Source: Mantis religiosa | Lineage: Eukaryota; Arthropoda; Insecta; Mantodea; Mantidae | NCBI GenBank assembly: GCA_030765055.1 | Contig: CM060953.1 | Span: forward strand, 177,254,493-177,318,492 | DNA: 64,000 nucleotides | Direction: 5' to 3' | Part shown: piece after piece, positions 10,148 to 20,795 of the stretch | How the letters are laid out: each line of letters begins with the position of its first letter | Numbering within the stretch: the first letter of the stretch is position 1 | Made by a program: the position numbers and the translations under genes | The notes under the pieces: model-generated | What the model was told of the DNA's origin: nothing | Seen by the model: the letters and a program-made list of their open reading frames with translations, nothing else | Database searches by the model: none

Positions 10148-11340
10148 TTTTTTTCAAATTTTTTATTGATCGATCAGCAGTACAGTGCTTTACAGATCAG
10201 AGTGAAAAGAAGGTAACAGTACAATAAGAACAATAACACTCAGGGGTGGGCTAACAGGCCACCCCCTAAGTACATTAAGTTAGAACTCCAATAATACTCT
10301 CTGAGAAATTATGTCAATATTGAAGATGTAAGACAGACATCAAGCACTAGAATCACTCGAATGAGATGTATCACATAGTAGCAGGTCCTGCGGTAGTCTC
10401 CTCTTCAAGCGTGAGGGCTGGCGCGTGCGCACGCCGATGTTATAATGCACAGCTCCTGGAACTTCTTGCAGCGATCGACGGGCGATCCAGCGAATGTAGT
10501 CGTGAAGAGGTAACAGTCCTAGTTCGTAATGGAGCTGCTGATTACGGATGAACCATGGAGCGTTGGTAGCGATGCGCATGAAGCGATTCTGTATGACCTG
10601 AAGACGACGCAGATGACATGTGTGTGCGGCCCCCCACACTTGGCAGGCATATGTAATAAGCGGACGAACGAGTGATTTGTAGAGTAACAATGAAGACTGT
10701 AGGCCCAGGCTGGAACGGCGATGCAACAGAGGTGAGAGTTTTGAAAGTCGCTCGGAGGCCAGTGCTATAAGACGATCGATAAGAGCACGCCAGGTTAATC
10801 GAGAGTCCAAAAGCACTCCAAGGTATTTAACGGGAGTTGTAGTGGGTAGCCAAGGGATTTTGTTCCTGTAGAGACGCAACGGAGTAAGCGGAGTATATCG
10901 GCGAAGAGAGAAGATTTTAGCTTCAGCTTTCTGAGGTTCAATGAGATCCGCCAATTGCTGAACCAATGAGTTAAGCGATCTAAAGAGAGCTGTACTACTT
11001 GTGCGTGCTGGAGATTAACTTGAGAATAATATAGTACTGTGTCATCAGCGTAAAGAGCTAAAGAAGTCGGAGCTAAATCAGGAATATCAGAAATGTATAT
11101 ATTAAATAGAGTCGGGGCCAAGATATAACCCTGTGGGACACCTGCGGTAATATTACGTGGGGATGAAAGCTTTCCACCAATGCGTACAGAAAAGCTGCGG
11201 TCGTAGAGGAAACTGTGGATTAGATGTGATAAGTAATTTTAAGACTGATGCGTTAGAGTTTGATGAGCAAACCATCATGCCAAACCCTGTCGAATGCCTG
11301 TGCCACATCAAGTATATTCCTTGTAAAACATTTTAACTGG
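10148..11340 (-). pseudogene. Jockey-like LINE, 5'-truncated ORF2 (J1)
   Basis: Minus-strand frames 11121-10795 and 10966-10340 give a non-LTR reverse transcriptase. GVPQGYILAPTLFNIYI is immediately followed by ALYADDTVLYYS, carrying the YADD active site; then come VKYLGVLLDSRLTW and LVRPLITYACQVWG, the usual Jockey C-terminal blocks. The 3' UTR runs down to about 10170 and ends in a run of T on the plus strand (10148-10165), that is, a poly-A tail on the minus strand. Frameshifts near 10950 and stops upstream of 11130 disable it. The 5' end is truncated at about 11340. A second copy lies at 39445-40620. Confidence 0.85.
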
Positions 11341-11611
11341 TTGTAGTTTTTATGTTCTATGGATTGCCTAAAAGGCTTATATTCTATGCATTAACAACAA
11401 ATATCTTTTCTCCACAAAGGCGTTCTCAAATCTTCGTAAGTTGCTTTTATATTTAAGTGTAAAAGGGCTTTATAAAACGTTTAACTGTTTACCAACTTAT
11501 GAAAAATAGTGCTATCCCTATAAACCTGAACCACTTTAATAGGCCATAACTTTTAAAGCAATAATAGAGAGAATATAGTATACAGTTGGGAGATTACATA
11601 ACAATATTTAT

Positions 11612-11953
11612 ATCTCAGAGAAAATGTTGGAAGTGTCCTCCACCAGCATCTATACATGTTTGCACTCGTCTCGGCATATTCTCTGAGGTTTTACGGACAG
11701 TATCCTCGCCATTGCTACTTATTTCGGTTCGAATGGATTCCTTGAGGACATCAACTGTCCGTGGTCTATTCTTGTACACTATATTTTTAGATACCCCCAT
11801 AAGAACAAATCCTGTGAGATTAGGTCTGGAGATCTGGTGGGCCGCAGACCTTTTGAGATCATTTCCCTTTATTTTTATAAGTTTGAAGACGATGGAATGG
11901 TCAAGATGTGTTGAAAGGTCGGTGCAAAGGAAACGAGAGTCTGTTGCAGTCAT
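11612..11953 (-). pseudogene. Tc1/mariner-like transposase, C-terminal fragment
   Basis: A 112-codon minus-strand frame ends in ENMPRRVQTCIDAGGGHFQH, a C-terminal signature I recognise from a group of insect Tc1-like transposases with an N-terminal DUF4817-type region. The upstream part HQISRPNLTGFVLMGVSKN is the decayed third catalytic block (family: RSPDLTPCDFFLWG), with the catalytic Asp lost. The N-terminal half of the same kind of protein lies immediately beside it on the opposite strand (11930-12300), so the gene has been split by an inversion or by two independent insertions. Confidence 0.6.
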
Positions 11954-12300
11954 GCAGGGTTTTGCACGATCCCAAAAGTCAGTGAGGCATTTTTCTCATG
12001 AGGTTGGTATCAAGAAAAGTATTGTACATTGAATTTTGCGGGTCCAAAAATGGAAACCTTAAAATTCCTAGACTTCCTAAGCACTAAATGAGAACGTTCC
12101 AGATAGGCGACTGCAATTTTGTAAGTAGTTCCTGCAGAAGCGTGATGAAACAGAAGATTTTCCAGACATTTTGAACATGTACTGGATTAAGAAATATAAC
12201 CCAACAAAAATTGTATTTTTTAATCATTTCGTTGTGGAGAAACAACAGTTGAAAGACTGTATTCATCAGTGTGGAACACAGTGTACATAATACAAAATGT
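11930..12300 (+). pseudogene. Tc1/mariner-like transposase, helix-turn-helix and linker fragment (inverted relative to its C-terminus)
   Basis: The plus strand reads GFARSQKSVRHFSHEVGIKK followed by SIVHXILRVQKWKP and, after stops, RLQFCK-FLQKRDETEDF. This is the HTH/linker region (family pattern: ARSPKKSTRRLSRELGI and then FCEWF). It begins where the opposite-strand C-terminal fragment starts, leaving the two halves head to head. No terminal repeats were found. Confidence 0.55.
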
Positions 12301-12352
12301 GGAATGAACCTAACGTACCTTTTATTGCGTTTTTGACTCACCGAAAGCAACT

Positions 12353-13530
12353 TACGAGAGGATGTCCTAAAGTTTTTATTATCTCCCTTTAAAAATATGG
12401 AAGAGAGTTTGTGTTGATATGTGCATGCTAGTTTTTCTGTACCTAGTAACCATCAAGCTTTACACATTTTTCCCAGCGTTTCATGACATTCCGAATACTT
12501 AGATTCTAGAAGAATGCGGAATTCGCTTTAAACTACTCTTCCACGTCATTAATGGCGTCATTTTTGTTGTCAAATCGGCAACCACCCAACGGATTCTTCA
12601 TTTTCGAGATAAAGAAAGTCACTTGTTACGAGATCGGGCGAATATGGCGGATGCTGTAAGGTTTCAAAGCCACATTCTCTTGTTTTGTCAACTGCAACTT
12701 GAGATGAATGAGCTGGTGCATTGTCAGACAGAAGACGAACAACTTTGGAGAGCATACCGCTTCGTTTCTTAATCAGAGCTGCTCGTAACTTGTCCAGAAG
12801 ATTGCAGTAGTGTCTACCAGTGATGGTTTGACCCTTGGAAAGATAATCCGTAAGCATGACTCCACAGCAGTCCCAGAATACTGAAAGCATATCCTTCCCA
12901 GCTGACTTTTGCACCTTTGCATTTTTGGGAGGGGGAAGTCGGCATGTTTCCATTCCATACCCATGTTTTTTTGTTTCTGGATCATACTGATAAATCCAGG
13001 ATTCATCCATGCTTACCAGATGATCAAAAATATCATCTTCATCCTGTTCCAACCGTATCAACGTCTGTCTTGAAAGGTTACGCCGTGTTTGCTTTTGGAA
13101 AGGAATTAGCAAACGTGCAGACACCTTAGACATCTGCAGTTCGTCATGAATATTTTTCCACACACTACCATAACTAAGATGGGTCTCATTCATGATCATT
13201 TGGATGGTTGCTCGTCTGTCTTCCAGTATTAAACACTCCACTTTCTTCACTGTGACAGCTGACGGTCTACCAGCTCTTGGCTCATCTGTCAGGAACATGT
13301 GACTAGTTTGAAAATTCCTTTTACACCTCACAGTAGTGTCATACGATGGGCAATCATTTCCATAAAGACCGTCATCTCATCAAGGATTTCCAGGATAGTT
13401 TTGCCCTTCAAATGCAGGAACTAAGCAGGATCCCAATACTAGCCTCACTTTGCTCCATCTTGCACCTCGGTCACTTCTGACACTCACTGTAAAGCAAACA
13501 AAAGGAATGAAATCACTGATACTACCAAAA
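12353..13530 (-). pseudogene. mariner family M2 transposase relic, DD34D
   Basis: The minus-strand frame 13331-12570 (253 codons) covers most of a mariner transposase. Catalytic residues are Asp109 in VSMDESW, Asp203 in LLSDNAPAHSS and Asp238 in SPDLVTSDF; the last two are separated by 34 residues, the mariner DD34D spacing. The WVPHxL-type linker is replaced by SARLLIPFQKQTR. The original start is probably the ATG near 13457, but frameshifts separate it from the main frame, and the C-terminal end (pattern MKRWEKCVKLDG near 12440-12490) is in another frame. A left terminal repeat candidate, GGATGTCCTAAAGTTTTTAT, lies at about 12360; I cannot find its partner on the right. Confidence 0.8.
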
Positions 13531-13818
13531 TTATGTCCCGAAGGATCAGTGATGACTCTTGAAAATTTTCATCACCATAACATGATGATTTTCATCACTC
13601 TGGCGGGTGATAATTAAAACCTCACAACATCTCTTCGTATAGTGATGAACAAAGAATTTTTAACATCAAGTTCCTAAAATCAAAAGCGTATTTCGCTACA
13701 AATAGCAACATAAACTTCAATCAATCCGCGAAGAATGAACCTATTCCATCAAAAAGGGAGAATTTATGCAGACTTACGGCACGTAAAAACCATTGAGCGG
13801 TCTTTTATGCCTAATATA

Positions 13819-15142
13819 CAAGGCATGATTTTTAAGTCAGTAACGTTTAGCGATTCCGCCGCCGCAGCGCTACGGTCGGCGTTCCGCGCATGCTCGCTAT
13901 TTAGCTACATCTCTTGTCTACGCACAGACGCCATTACAGTCTGATTCTTCATTGTATACGTTGGTTACTGAGCGTTTAAAATGCGTCCGACAATCGTGAG
14001 TCCCGCCGATTGTGAAGTACGGGCTGTTATACGATTTCTTAGTGCAAAAAGGCGTAAAACTGATTGATATTCATCGTGAGATCTGTGAAGTTTACGGACA
14101 AAACATTATGAGTGATGGAATGGTAAGGAAATGGGTGAGAGCATTTAAAGATGGCTGCACAAATGTGCATGATGAAGAACGGAGTGGGCGTCCTTCGGTC
14201 GTCACTGAAGATTTGGTGCAGAAAGTGAACGAAAATGTGAGAGAAAACAGACGATTTACAATTTCATCATTGTGCGACTATTTTCCTCAATATTCTTGTA
14301 GTGTTTTGTGTCACATTGTGACCGAGAACTTGAAGTACCAGCAATTGTGTTCACGTTGGATTCCCAAAATGTTGACGGATTTGCACAAAACCCAACGTTT
14401 AGGCAATGCATTGACTTTCCTTGAGCGTTACCACAATGAAGATGAAGATCCTTTAGACAAAATTGTTACTGGTGACGAAACATGGGTGGCCTACGTCACA
14501 CCAGAATCGAAACAACAATCCCTGGAATGGCGACATTCATCATCACCCAAAAAAGTGAAGTTTAAGCAAACAATTTCTGCCCGGAAAATCATATGCACAG
14601 CTTTTTGGGACAGAAAAGGAGTATTACTAGTGGAGTTTCTGCCTCGTAATGAAACAATCAATACAGCGTCTTATTGTGAGAAATTGAACAATCTGCGCCG
14701 TGCAATCCAGAACGAAAGACGTGGCAAGTTGAGTAAGGGTATCGTTTTGCTGCATGACAATGCCCGTCCACATGTTGCTAATCGGATCAAAGATCTCATC
14801 AAATCTTTTCAATGGGAAACTCTTGATCATCCCCCATGCAGCTCTGATCTGGCGCCCAGCGACTACCATTTGTTCCTGCACTTGAAGAAACATCTGGGCG
14901 GTCAGCGTCTTCAAGACGATAACGAAGTCAAAACAGTTGTGATACAGTGGTTAACACGTCAGGCGGTAGAATTTTATGAGGAGGGTATTCAAAAACTGGT
15001 GCCATGTTATGACAAGTGCCTCAATATTCACGGAAATTATGTAGAAAAGTAGATTAAGGTACGTAAAAATAAAATTATTGCGGTATCTATGCACGTCTTT
15101 TTTTAAATTCCAAAACGGTACTGACTTTAAAAACATGCATCG
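13819..15142 (+). mobile_element. mariner family M3, complete element with terminal repeats
   Basis: Both ends are present. The left reads CAAGGCATGATTTTTAAGTC from 13819, and the inverted right end reads CGATGCATGTTTTTAAAGTC ending at 15142; the match extends about 33 bp with a few differences. TA lies outside each end (13817-13818 and 15143-15144). The 1324-bp length is normal for mariner. It encloses the transposase at 13981-15052. Confidence 0.85.
13981..15052 (+). pseudogene. mariner M3 transposase, near-intact with one frameshift
   Basis: The ATG at 13981 opens a frame reading MRPTIVSPADCEVRAVIRFL, a typical mariner N-terminus, which would stop soon after. An A5 run near 14044-14050 shifts the frame by one base, after which a single open frame runs to the TAG at 15050-15052. 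That frame contains the HTH, the linker RWIPKMLT, and the catalytic Asp in VTGDETW, LLHDNARPH and LAPSDYHLF; the last two are 34 residues apart (DD34D). Total coding length is close to the family's ~350 codons. If the extra A is a sequencing or assembly error, this would be an intact transposase. The other mariners in the window carry many lesions, so this is the youngest copy or the least decayed lineage. Confidence 0.9.
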
Positions 15143-15144
15143 TA

Positions 15145-16053
15145 GATTGGGGGTAAGAATTAAAGGAGTTAAAGAGGGTAACAAAATAAAAAATTACTTC
15201 AATCCAGCTTCAATCAAATATTCTCACTGTACGAGAGTATCTCTAAATGCGTTATCATAATTTTATAGCAAATGTGAGCGTACTAAGTGGTTTTAGAAAA
15301 CTTATATATTTTGTCTAATAAAAGATATGGGATGGTAACAGCTGGGGATAGCTAACTTTAAACGTTTGCACAGTCATTTCTTTATGTACTGTATTAAATA
15401 TACCAGTTTTCAAGAGAACATGTTAGAAAATTTAGTAGCCATTACAGTGTTATGAGAAAACTTTGCTTTCATACTTTGAACTTTTATAACAACGTTACAA
15501 ATCTTGGTTTCTGTGCAAACATTATTTATGCTATGCTGTGAGGTGTTATGGGCGTGAAAAAAGCCGTCACTATTAGCTCATGTACATATTCATTTACATA
15601 AGTGTGGCAATCAATTACATCCTGCACTCAGTGCGCTAATGAATGTCATTACCTGGTGATATATCGAAGGATAAATAGACACATTAAATTTTTTCTGATA
15701 AAACGCTTTTATCTATTACCGTCAAAAAAGTGCAGGTAAAAGGCTAATCATTATATAAAGTCGTATTTTTCGTTTTATAAAGACGTGTTCTGCATATTTT
15801 TCCTGTTGTGTTTTACAATGGAAAAAAGTTAATTTGTGACCCCTGGAAATAACTAATAAATTGAAATAAAGCTTTCTAGGCCTTTATAAATTAGTTTCAT
15901 GTTCATCTGTTTCTATTATTGCAGCAACTGGAGTGCCAGTTTTGTCCGTCTTTCTCACCTTTTGAAACAAGAGAGGGAGATTTATTGAATTCTCTTGTTA
16001 CCAGCCAAATGCTCCTATAACATACTAAGTATAGGTTCCTTTGATCCAGCTAA
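15145..16053. other. no recognisable feature
   Basis: AT-rich sequence between mariner M3 and the duplicated flank of the Gypsy element. I see no coding, SINE or LTR homology. Confidence 0.5.
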
Positions 16054-16185
16054 ATAAGCTATAACTTATATTAAAGTTATTTCCTGAATTTCGAAAATAA
16101 ACTTCCCCAAATACACGAAGCTACATAAAATATTAAGCAAAGACGTCCCAAAAGAAGCTCTGGTGCATCTTAAAAAAGCGACTCC
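16054..16185 (+). repeat. 132-bp direct duplication flanking the Gypsy element, left copy
   Basis: These 132 bases, from ATAAGCTATAAC to AAGCGACTCC, recur without a visible mismatch at 18288-18419. The left copy abuts the truncated 5' LTR and the right copy abuts the CA end of the 3' LTR, so together they behave as one very long target-site duplication. Normal Ty3/Gypsy duplications are 4-6 bp. Confidence 0.9.
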
Positions 16186-16489
16186 TCAATCAGTTGGTTA
16201 GTGAGTGTGAGCGAGAAGACAGTCGCAGTTCTTGGTGTAAGAGTTAGTCAGTGACGTGTTAATGAACGAAAGGATTGTGCAACGGGACTGTACGAACTGT
16301 GTACGAGTATCGGAGTTTATGTAATCGCGAGTACAAGTGAAGTTGCAACGGACGAACTGGTAAATTGTAATTGTGTGCAGCAAGTAATTTTGTGTAATTG
16401 GCAAGTGTTAAACTGTAAGTCGGTAGAAATAAAGAACATTGTTGAGTGGTGTAATTGGACTTTTTATTCCACGAACCCGCAAAGTCACA
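16186..16489 (+). mobile_element. 5' LTR (5'-truncated) of Gypsy element G1
   Basis: These 304 bases match 17984-18287 of the 3' LTR, with a single visible difference (CCCGCAAAG here, CCCACAAAG there). The first ~265 bases, including the TATA box, are missing: the copy begins about 50 bases downstream of where the TATA box sits in the 3' LTR, close to the likely transcription start. It retains the AATAAA signal near 16428 and ends in CA at 16489. Confidence 0.9.
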
Positions 16490-16490
16490 C

Positions 16491-16508
16491 TGGCGTCAGA
16501 AGTGGGAT
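16491..16508 (+). promoter_or_regulatory. tRNA-Leu-type primer-binding site, with partial second copy downstream
   Basis: TGGCGTCAGAAGTGGGAT begins one base after the LTR. It is the reverse complement of a typical tRNA-Leu 3' end (ending ATCCCACTTCTGACACCA), with one mismatch. The LTR end plus the start of the site (ACAAAGTCACACTGGTGTCA) is repeated at 16514-16533, about 35 bases downstream, so the LTR/PBS junction is present twice. Confidence 0.75.
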
Positions 16509-16569
16509 ATAACACAAAGTCACACTGGTGTCAGGTAGCGGGAAGATAACATCACCGAAAATTACAACC

Positions 16570-17724
16570 ATGGACGCGGCAGTGGAAAAATTTTTAGAGA
16601 AGATGATGGAAATTCAGGCCGAATTAATAACGAAAATAGAAGCGGCAAATAACAACCTGGCCGCAAAGATGGAAGAAATGCAGGCCGAATTAACAGAGAA
16701 GCTGGAGACTAGAAATAACCTGGCCGCGGAACTGAAACTAATCAGGACGGCTAAGGACAACATCACCGGGAAGATGGAAGAAATGAAGGCCGAATTAACA
16801 GCGAAGACGGAAACGGCTAACAACAACTTGGCCACGACAATGACCTCAAAGATGGCCGAACTGACCACGGAAATGAAGGTGGCGAACGAGGCTCTCGCCG
16901 CAAAATTTGAGGGACGGTTGGCCGGCGTGAGGGATGACGTCGCGAAGCTGGGCGAGCGGAAGGGTCAAGTAGACGACCGCCTTAATGATTTAGAGGAAAA
17001 GGCCGACAACATCGCAAAACCCCTCACCCGCCTGACGGAGGAAAACCGGCCTTATGTGTCGACGGAGGACGCCGAAGACGCTTTCCAGCACCCGAAGGGG
17101 ACCCTGTGCAGTGCTTCAATTTTGGGTTTCCCACAACCGGGTGGCGCCTTCATTGTGGACACCGACGCTAGCGACCATTACATTGGAGGTGTCCTACCGC
17201 AGATCCAGGACGGCCACGAGCGCACAAGAGTGGAAGAGGAAGAGCGTGCCGCAGCAGTCCGAGTAGTTGTGGCAGTGCCTGCTGAAGGCTGGGATAGCGC
17301 AGGCCTGAGGAGGGAGCAGCTGGCGGACGCAGACTTGGGGCCACTCTTGAGGGAAGTGGACGCAGGGACGAGGCCAACCTGGGAGGACATCGCACCGAGG
17401 AGCGCCACCTACAAGTCGTACCGGGCCCAATGGGACTCGTTAAAGACCAGAGAGGGCGTGCTGTTCCGGGTATGGGAGTCACCCGATGGGAAGGCGCGGA
17501 GAGGACAGTTGGTACTTCCCCGGGGCAAGGTCCCGGAAGTCTTGGAGGAAGTGCACGCCGGTACTTCAGGAGGACACCTGGGGGCGAACCGAATGATTCA
17601 CAAACTACGGCAGCGCTACTTCTGGCTCAGACTCCGGGCAGATGCTGGTGGTACACCTGGACCGCCTCGCACGCTACGATGGGGCTGTTCGAGGGCGAAC
17701 AGCTTTGAGAAGGGAGCAGTGTAA
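16570..17724 (+). CDS. Gypsy deletion-derivative ORF: Gag-like coiled coil fused to Pol remnants
   Basis: The ATG at 16570 opens about 384 codons without a stop. The first ~150 residues are a Lys/Glu/Ala-rich coiled coil with repeated MEEMQAELT/MEEMKAELT blocks, typical of Gag-like proteins of insect Mdg1/412-type elements. The frame then jumps to the end of the reverse transcriptase region (FIVDTDASDHYIGGVL, start of RNase H), skips most of RNase H, and enters the integrase zinc-binding region (GGHLGANRMIHKLRQRYFW). The integrase core is gone; a remnant of the Pol C-terminus sits in another frame just upstream of the 3' LTR. Protease, RT core and integrase catalytic domain are missing, so this is non-autonomous. 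Near-identical LTRs show it moved recently, presumably with proteins from a complete relative. Whether the fused frame is translated is unknown. Confidence 0.8.
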   Translation: MDAAVEKFLEKMMEIQAELITKIEAANNNLAAKMEEMQAELTEKLETRNNLAAELKLIRTAKDNITGKMEEMKAELTAKTETANNNLATTMTSKMAELTTEMKVANEALAAKFEGRLAGVRDDVAKLGERKGQVDDRLNDLEEKADNIAKPLTRLTEENRPYVSTEDAEDAFQHPKGTLCSASILGFPQPGGAFIVDTDASDHYIGGVLPQIQDGHERTRVEEEERAAAVRVVVAVPAEGWDSAGLRREQLADADLGPLLREVDAGTRPTWEDIAPRSATYKSYRAQWDSLKTREGVLFRVWESPDGKARRGQLVLPRGKVPEVLEEVHAGTSGGHLGANRMIHKLRQRYFWLRLRADAGGTPGPPRTLRWGCSRANSFEKGAV

Positions 17725-18287
17725 CGGGGAGCGCTGAAACACCCTATGAGCAGCTGGCAACGGAAGGCAGGGGGGAGGCTCGGTTAGCCACGCCTTTCCC
17801 TCGTTTGTCTTGTAGTGGTGACAGGAGCGACTGGGGAAAGAAACATAATTGGGAGGTGTGTTTCTCTTCCACCTGGTTCCAGAAATTACGGGATCTTTCA
17901 TCATCTGGAAACGTCTAGAAGACGGCGAGATGCTTATAAAAAGGGCTGCAGCTAGTTAGTCAGTCAGTTGTTGGTTGAGTTGGTCAATCAGTTGGTTAGT
18001 GAGTGTGAGCGAGAAGACAGTCGCAGTTCTTGGTGTAAGAGTTAGTCAGTGACGTGTTAATGAACGAAAGGATTGTGCAACGGGACTGTACGAACTGTGT
18101 ACGAGTATCGGAGTTTATGTAATCGCGAGTACAAGTGAAGTTGCAACGGACGAACTGGTAAATTGTAATTGTGTGCAGCAAGTAATTTTGTGTAATTGGC
18201 AAGTGTTAAACTGTAAGTCGGTAGAAATAAAGAACATTGTTGAGTGGTGTAATTGGACTTTTTATTCCACGAACCCACAAAGTCACA
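17719..18287 (+). mobile_element. 3' LTR of Gypsy element G1 (complete)
   Basis: The LTR runs from TGTAACGGGG to AAGTCACA, 569 bp, with TG...CA ends. It has a TATA box (CTTATAAAAAGG) near 17933 followed by TCAGT initiator-like motifs, and an AATAAA signal near 18225. It overlaps the last codons of the internal ORF. Related solo or partial LTRs occur at 20382, 25756 and 53330. Confidence 0.85.
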
Positions 18288-18419
18288 ATAAGCTATAACT
18301 TATATTAAAGTTATTTCCTGAATTTCGAAAATAAACTTCCCCAAATACACGAAGCTACATAAAATATTAAGCAAAGACGTCCCAAAAGAAGCTCTGGTGC
18401 ATCTTAAAAAAGCGACTCC
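18288..18419 (+). repeat. 132-bp direct duplication flanking the Gypsy element, right copy
   Basis: Same length and apparently same sequence as 16054-16185. Removing 16186-18419 restores a plausible empty site, joining AAGCGACTCC to ACTTGTACAC. Confidence 0.9.
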
Positions 18420-20381
18420 ACTTGTACACAGGTAAAGGTTTAGTTTAGTAACTACTTCTTCTTCAACATGACCAAATTACTTTGCTCTTGTAGGACTTGT
18501 ATCCCCAAGGACTTGCAATTCAGTGCACCAATAAGAAGCAAACTTTTGGATCATAGAAGAACCGTAATGGGCCAGTAAACAAACTCTCCGTACTACTTTT
18601 GTAATTTTTACCCTAAAAACTATTTATTTACTAGCTGTAACCAGAACTGTGCTCAGTTATTCCCTTAGAACTGAAGTTTAAGGTGAGAAGGTTTTGCCTA
18701 TCTCCACAAAGCTATTTCCATGACTTTTGTGTGCTAAAAAGTTATTGACATTGACATGAAAATATTCAGGAATGTTCTTAAAACCTTTATATTTAATAAC
18801 ACAAATTATTATTTCAAGATTTTGTACTGTTATAATTTTTAGTTTTTGTAAATAAGCACTAAATTTGCTTAACACACACAAATGTATATGCTTTTGTTGA
18901 TTATTTTTTTAAAAAAGTGTGCCAGAACCTGAAAAAAATATGAAACTGAGAAAAACAGCTTTTAAGTTTATATATTGATTACTGACTTCTCACGTGAGTC
19001 AGAACATTCCTACTACATAGTCTTGACCCTCTGTACTCTCACTTGTTCTTTTCAAGTTCCTCTTCATTTGTCTTGCCTTCTTGCCTAGTTCTTCAACTGT
19101 TTTATCTGCTTTCAGAACTCGCAGCTCATCAATTTCTGTATATGACCACTATAATGATTAGCACATGTATTGTGTGAACTGGGCCTACTAACCTCAATAT
19201 TACATGTGGTTTCATTGTATATTGTATTTATATTTTCTACATTTACTTTTCTATGTTTAGTAAAGCGATTGCCTATAACTTTCTCTTTCGAAATGTTTTT
19301 GGCCTACCTATATCAATCACCAATAACTAGTACAAAATATTATTCAGAACTTAAATATTGTACACAGCCAACGACAAAAGAAGAACTAGCATCATTGGAG
19401 TTGCAGTGGTACCAGAAGAAAGCTTGAAAGATCCCTTACAAAACAAGGCTTAGTTCAGAATTATCTGTTCAGCATTACGGAAGCTATGATCGATTTTGTG
19501 AAAGCTTATGAAAAGGGGCGTGGCAAAGCTTAACACTCACTAATATAATTAGCAAATTAGGTATCAAATATTGCTCCATTGGACTTTCTAAACTAAATAT
19601 TTGTAATCTAGAGCGATGACATAATAAAATGTAGAAAGAAATCTTCCCACCTTAAATTTCTCCTCAGCCTCTATTTAACTTTTAATCCCTTTTAACTTTT
19701 GCCTGTTTTGCTCTCCTTTGCGCTCGGTACAACTATTCTCGTCCATGAGCAATGTGAAAGTTACGTTTGGAAAACTGGTGATAAGACTGCTTCTCTGAGA
19801 TCTTAATAAAATTGGGGAAAGGTTCAACCATAACCAAAGTTGTAACACTTATGTTTGTAAAGCAGTGACAATATTGTGACTGTGTGTTACGTAGATTTGT
19901 AAATCCGGTCTGCAGAAATTTAAAACTACATTTGCTGCAGTAAAAGGACGTAAGATTAACTATCAGCTGTCTTCAAGGCCGATTCGGTGCTCCGCCACAC
20001 GAAAACAAACGAGAGAAATCATTGCGGTACACTTCAATCGTCGACTGTCACAATAAACATCACACAACTGCCGCTTCTAACACTTTGCGGGGTATTTATA
20101 CACCACAGCCATTGTTTCTGAAATACCGCATACCTTCCGAGAAATTTCTTGGCAACAACAATGGACAGAACACTCTGGAGCCTCTCTCTGTCCCTTTCTC
20201 TCCTACCCACGTGCCCGGCTCCGGCTTGTCGCGGCAGCATTACAGTGCCAGTGGTGACAATATTAAACTGTGTTTAGTTCTTAACTGTCATTCTCCACCC
20301 AAAGTCATATTCTACAATGAATGGTATGGGTCAAATGAAGCTCAAATGATCCCAGGGTCCATATGCAGATCTTAAAGGCAC
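18420..20381. other. no recognisable feature except a small SINE B remnant
   Basis: AT-rich unique-looking sequence. A ~40-base SINE B-like piece (CAAATGATCCCAGGGTCCAT) lies at 20343-20362. No protein homology is visible in the short ORFs here. Confidence 0.5.
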
Positions 20382-20710
20382 TGTCGCGACTGCGGCGACG
20401 CGTACCAAGGGTTTGTTGCGGAGAGATAAGGGACAGACAGTGCAATACGGAGATAAAAGCTTGCCGAAAGAGGTAAAGAGACAGCTGACTGGAAGTTCCG
20501 ATTCCTTCTTTGTTACAGAGTATTCCAAAGATGTCTAGTAATATGAGTGGAGGTATTTAAGGAAGCCCCTACTCGCCTAGGGATAGTCGTAAACACAGTC
20601 GAAATGAGAGTGTAATCGGAACTGACAATCGTGTGCCTGCAATTGTTTTGAAAGTGAACGCCATTGTTTCTGGTCAACGACCTTGGAAGATTGTAATTGT
20701 GTACGATTGT
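20382..20710 (+). mobile_element. partial solo LTR, Gypsy-like (TGTCGCGACTG family)
   Basis: It begins TGTCGCGACTGCGGCGACGC, closely parallel to the LTR start at 25756 (TGTTGCGACTGTCGGCAACG). The two align through GGAGATAAAAGC and the TGGTCAACG segment. It is truncated at about 20710 where a tRNA-like sequence begins. No internal region is present. Confidence 0.65.
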
Positions 20711-20721
20711 ACACAGTTACA

Positions 20722-20795
20722 CAACATTGTGTGAGATTCGATCTCGGGACCTCCTAAATCTGAGGTATACACGTTACCACCACACTGGAGGTGGG
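20722..20795 (-). repeat. tRNA-like SINE head, minus strand
   Basis: On the minus strand a B-box GAGATCGAATCTC pairs with an upstream A-box-like region (TGGTGGTAACGTG) at normal tRNA spacing. It truncates the LTR to its left, so it may be an insertion into it. No genuine tRNA fold with a clean acceptor stem is apparent. Confidence 0.45.

Noticed and set aside
13530..13620. Short inverted repeats around ATCACTGAT and ATCAGTGAT as a right end for mariner M2
   Set aside because: They do not match the left terminal candidate of M2, and no TA duplication is evident.
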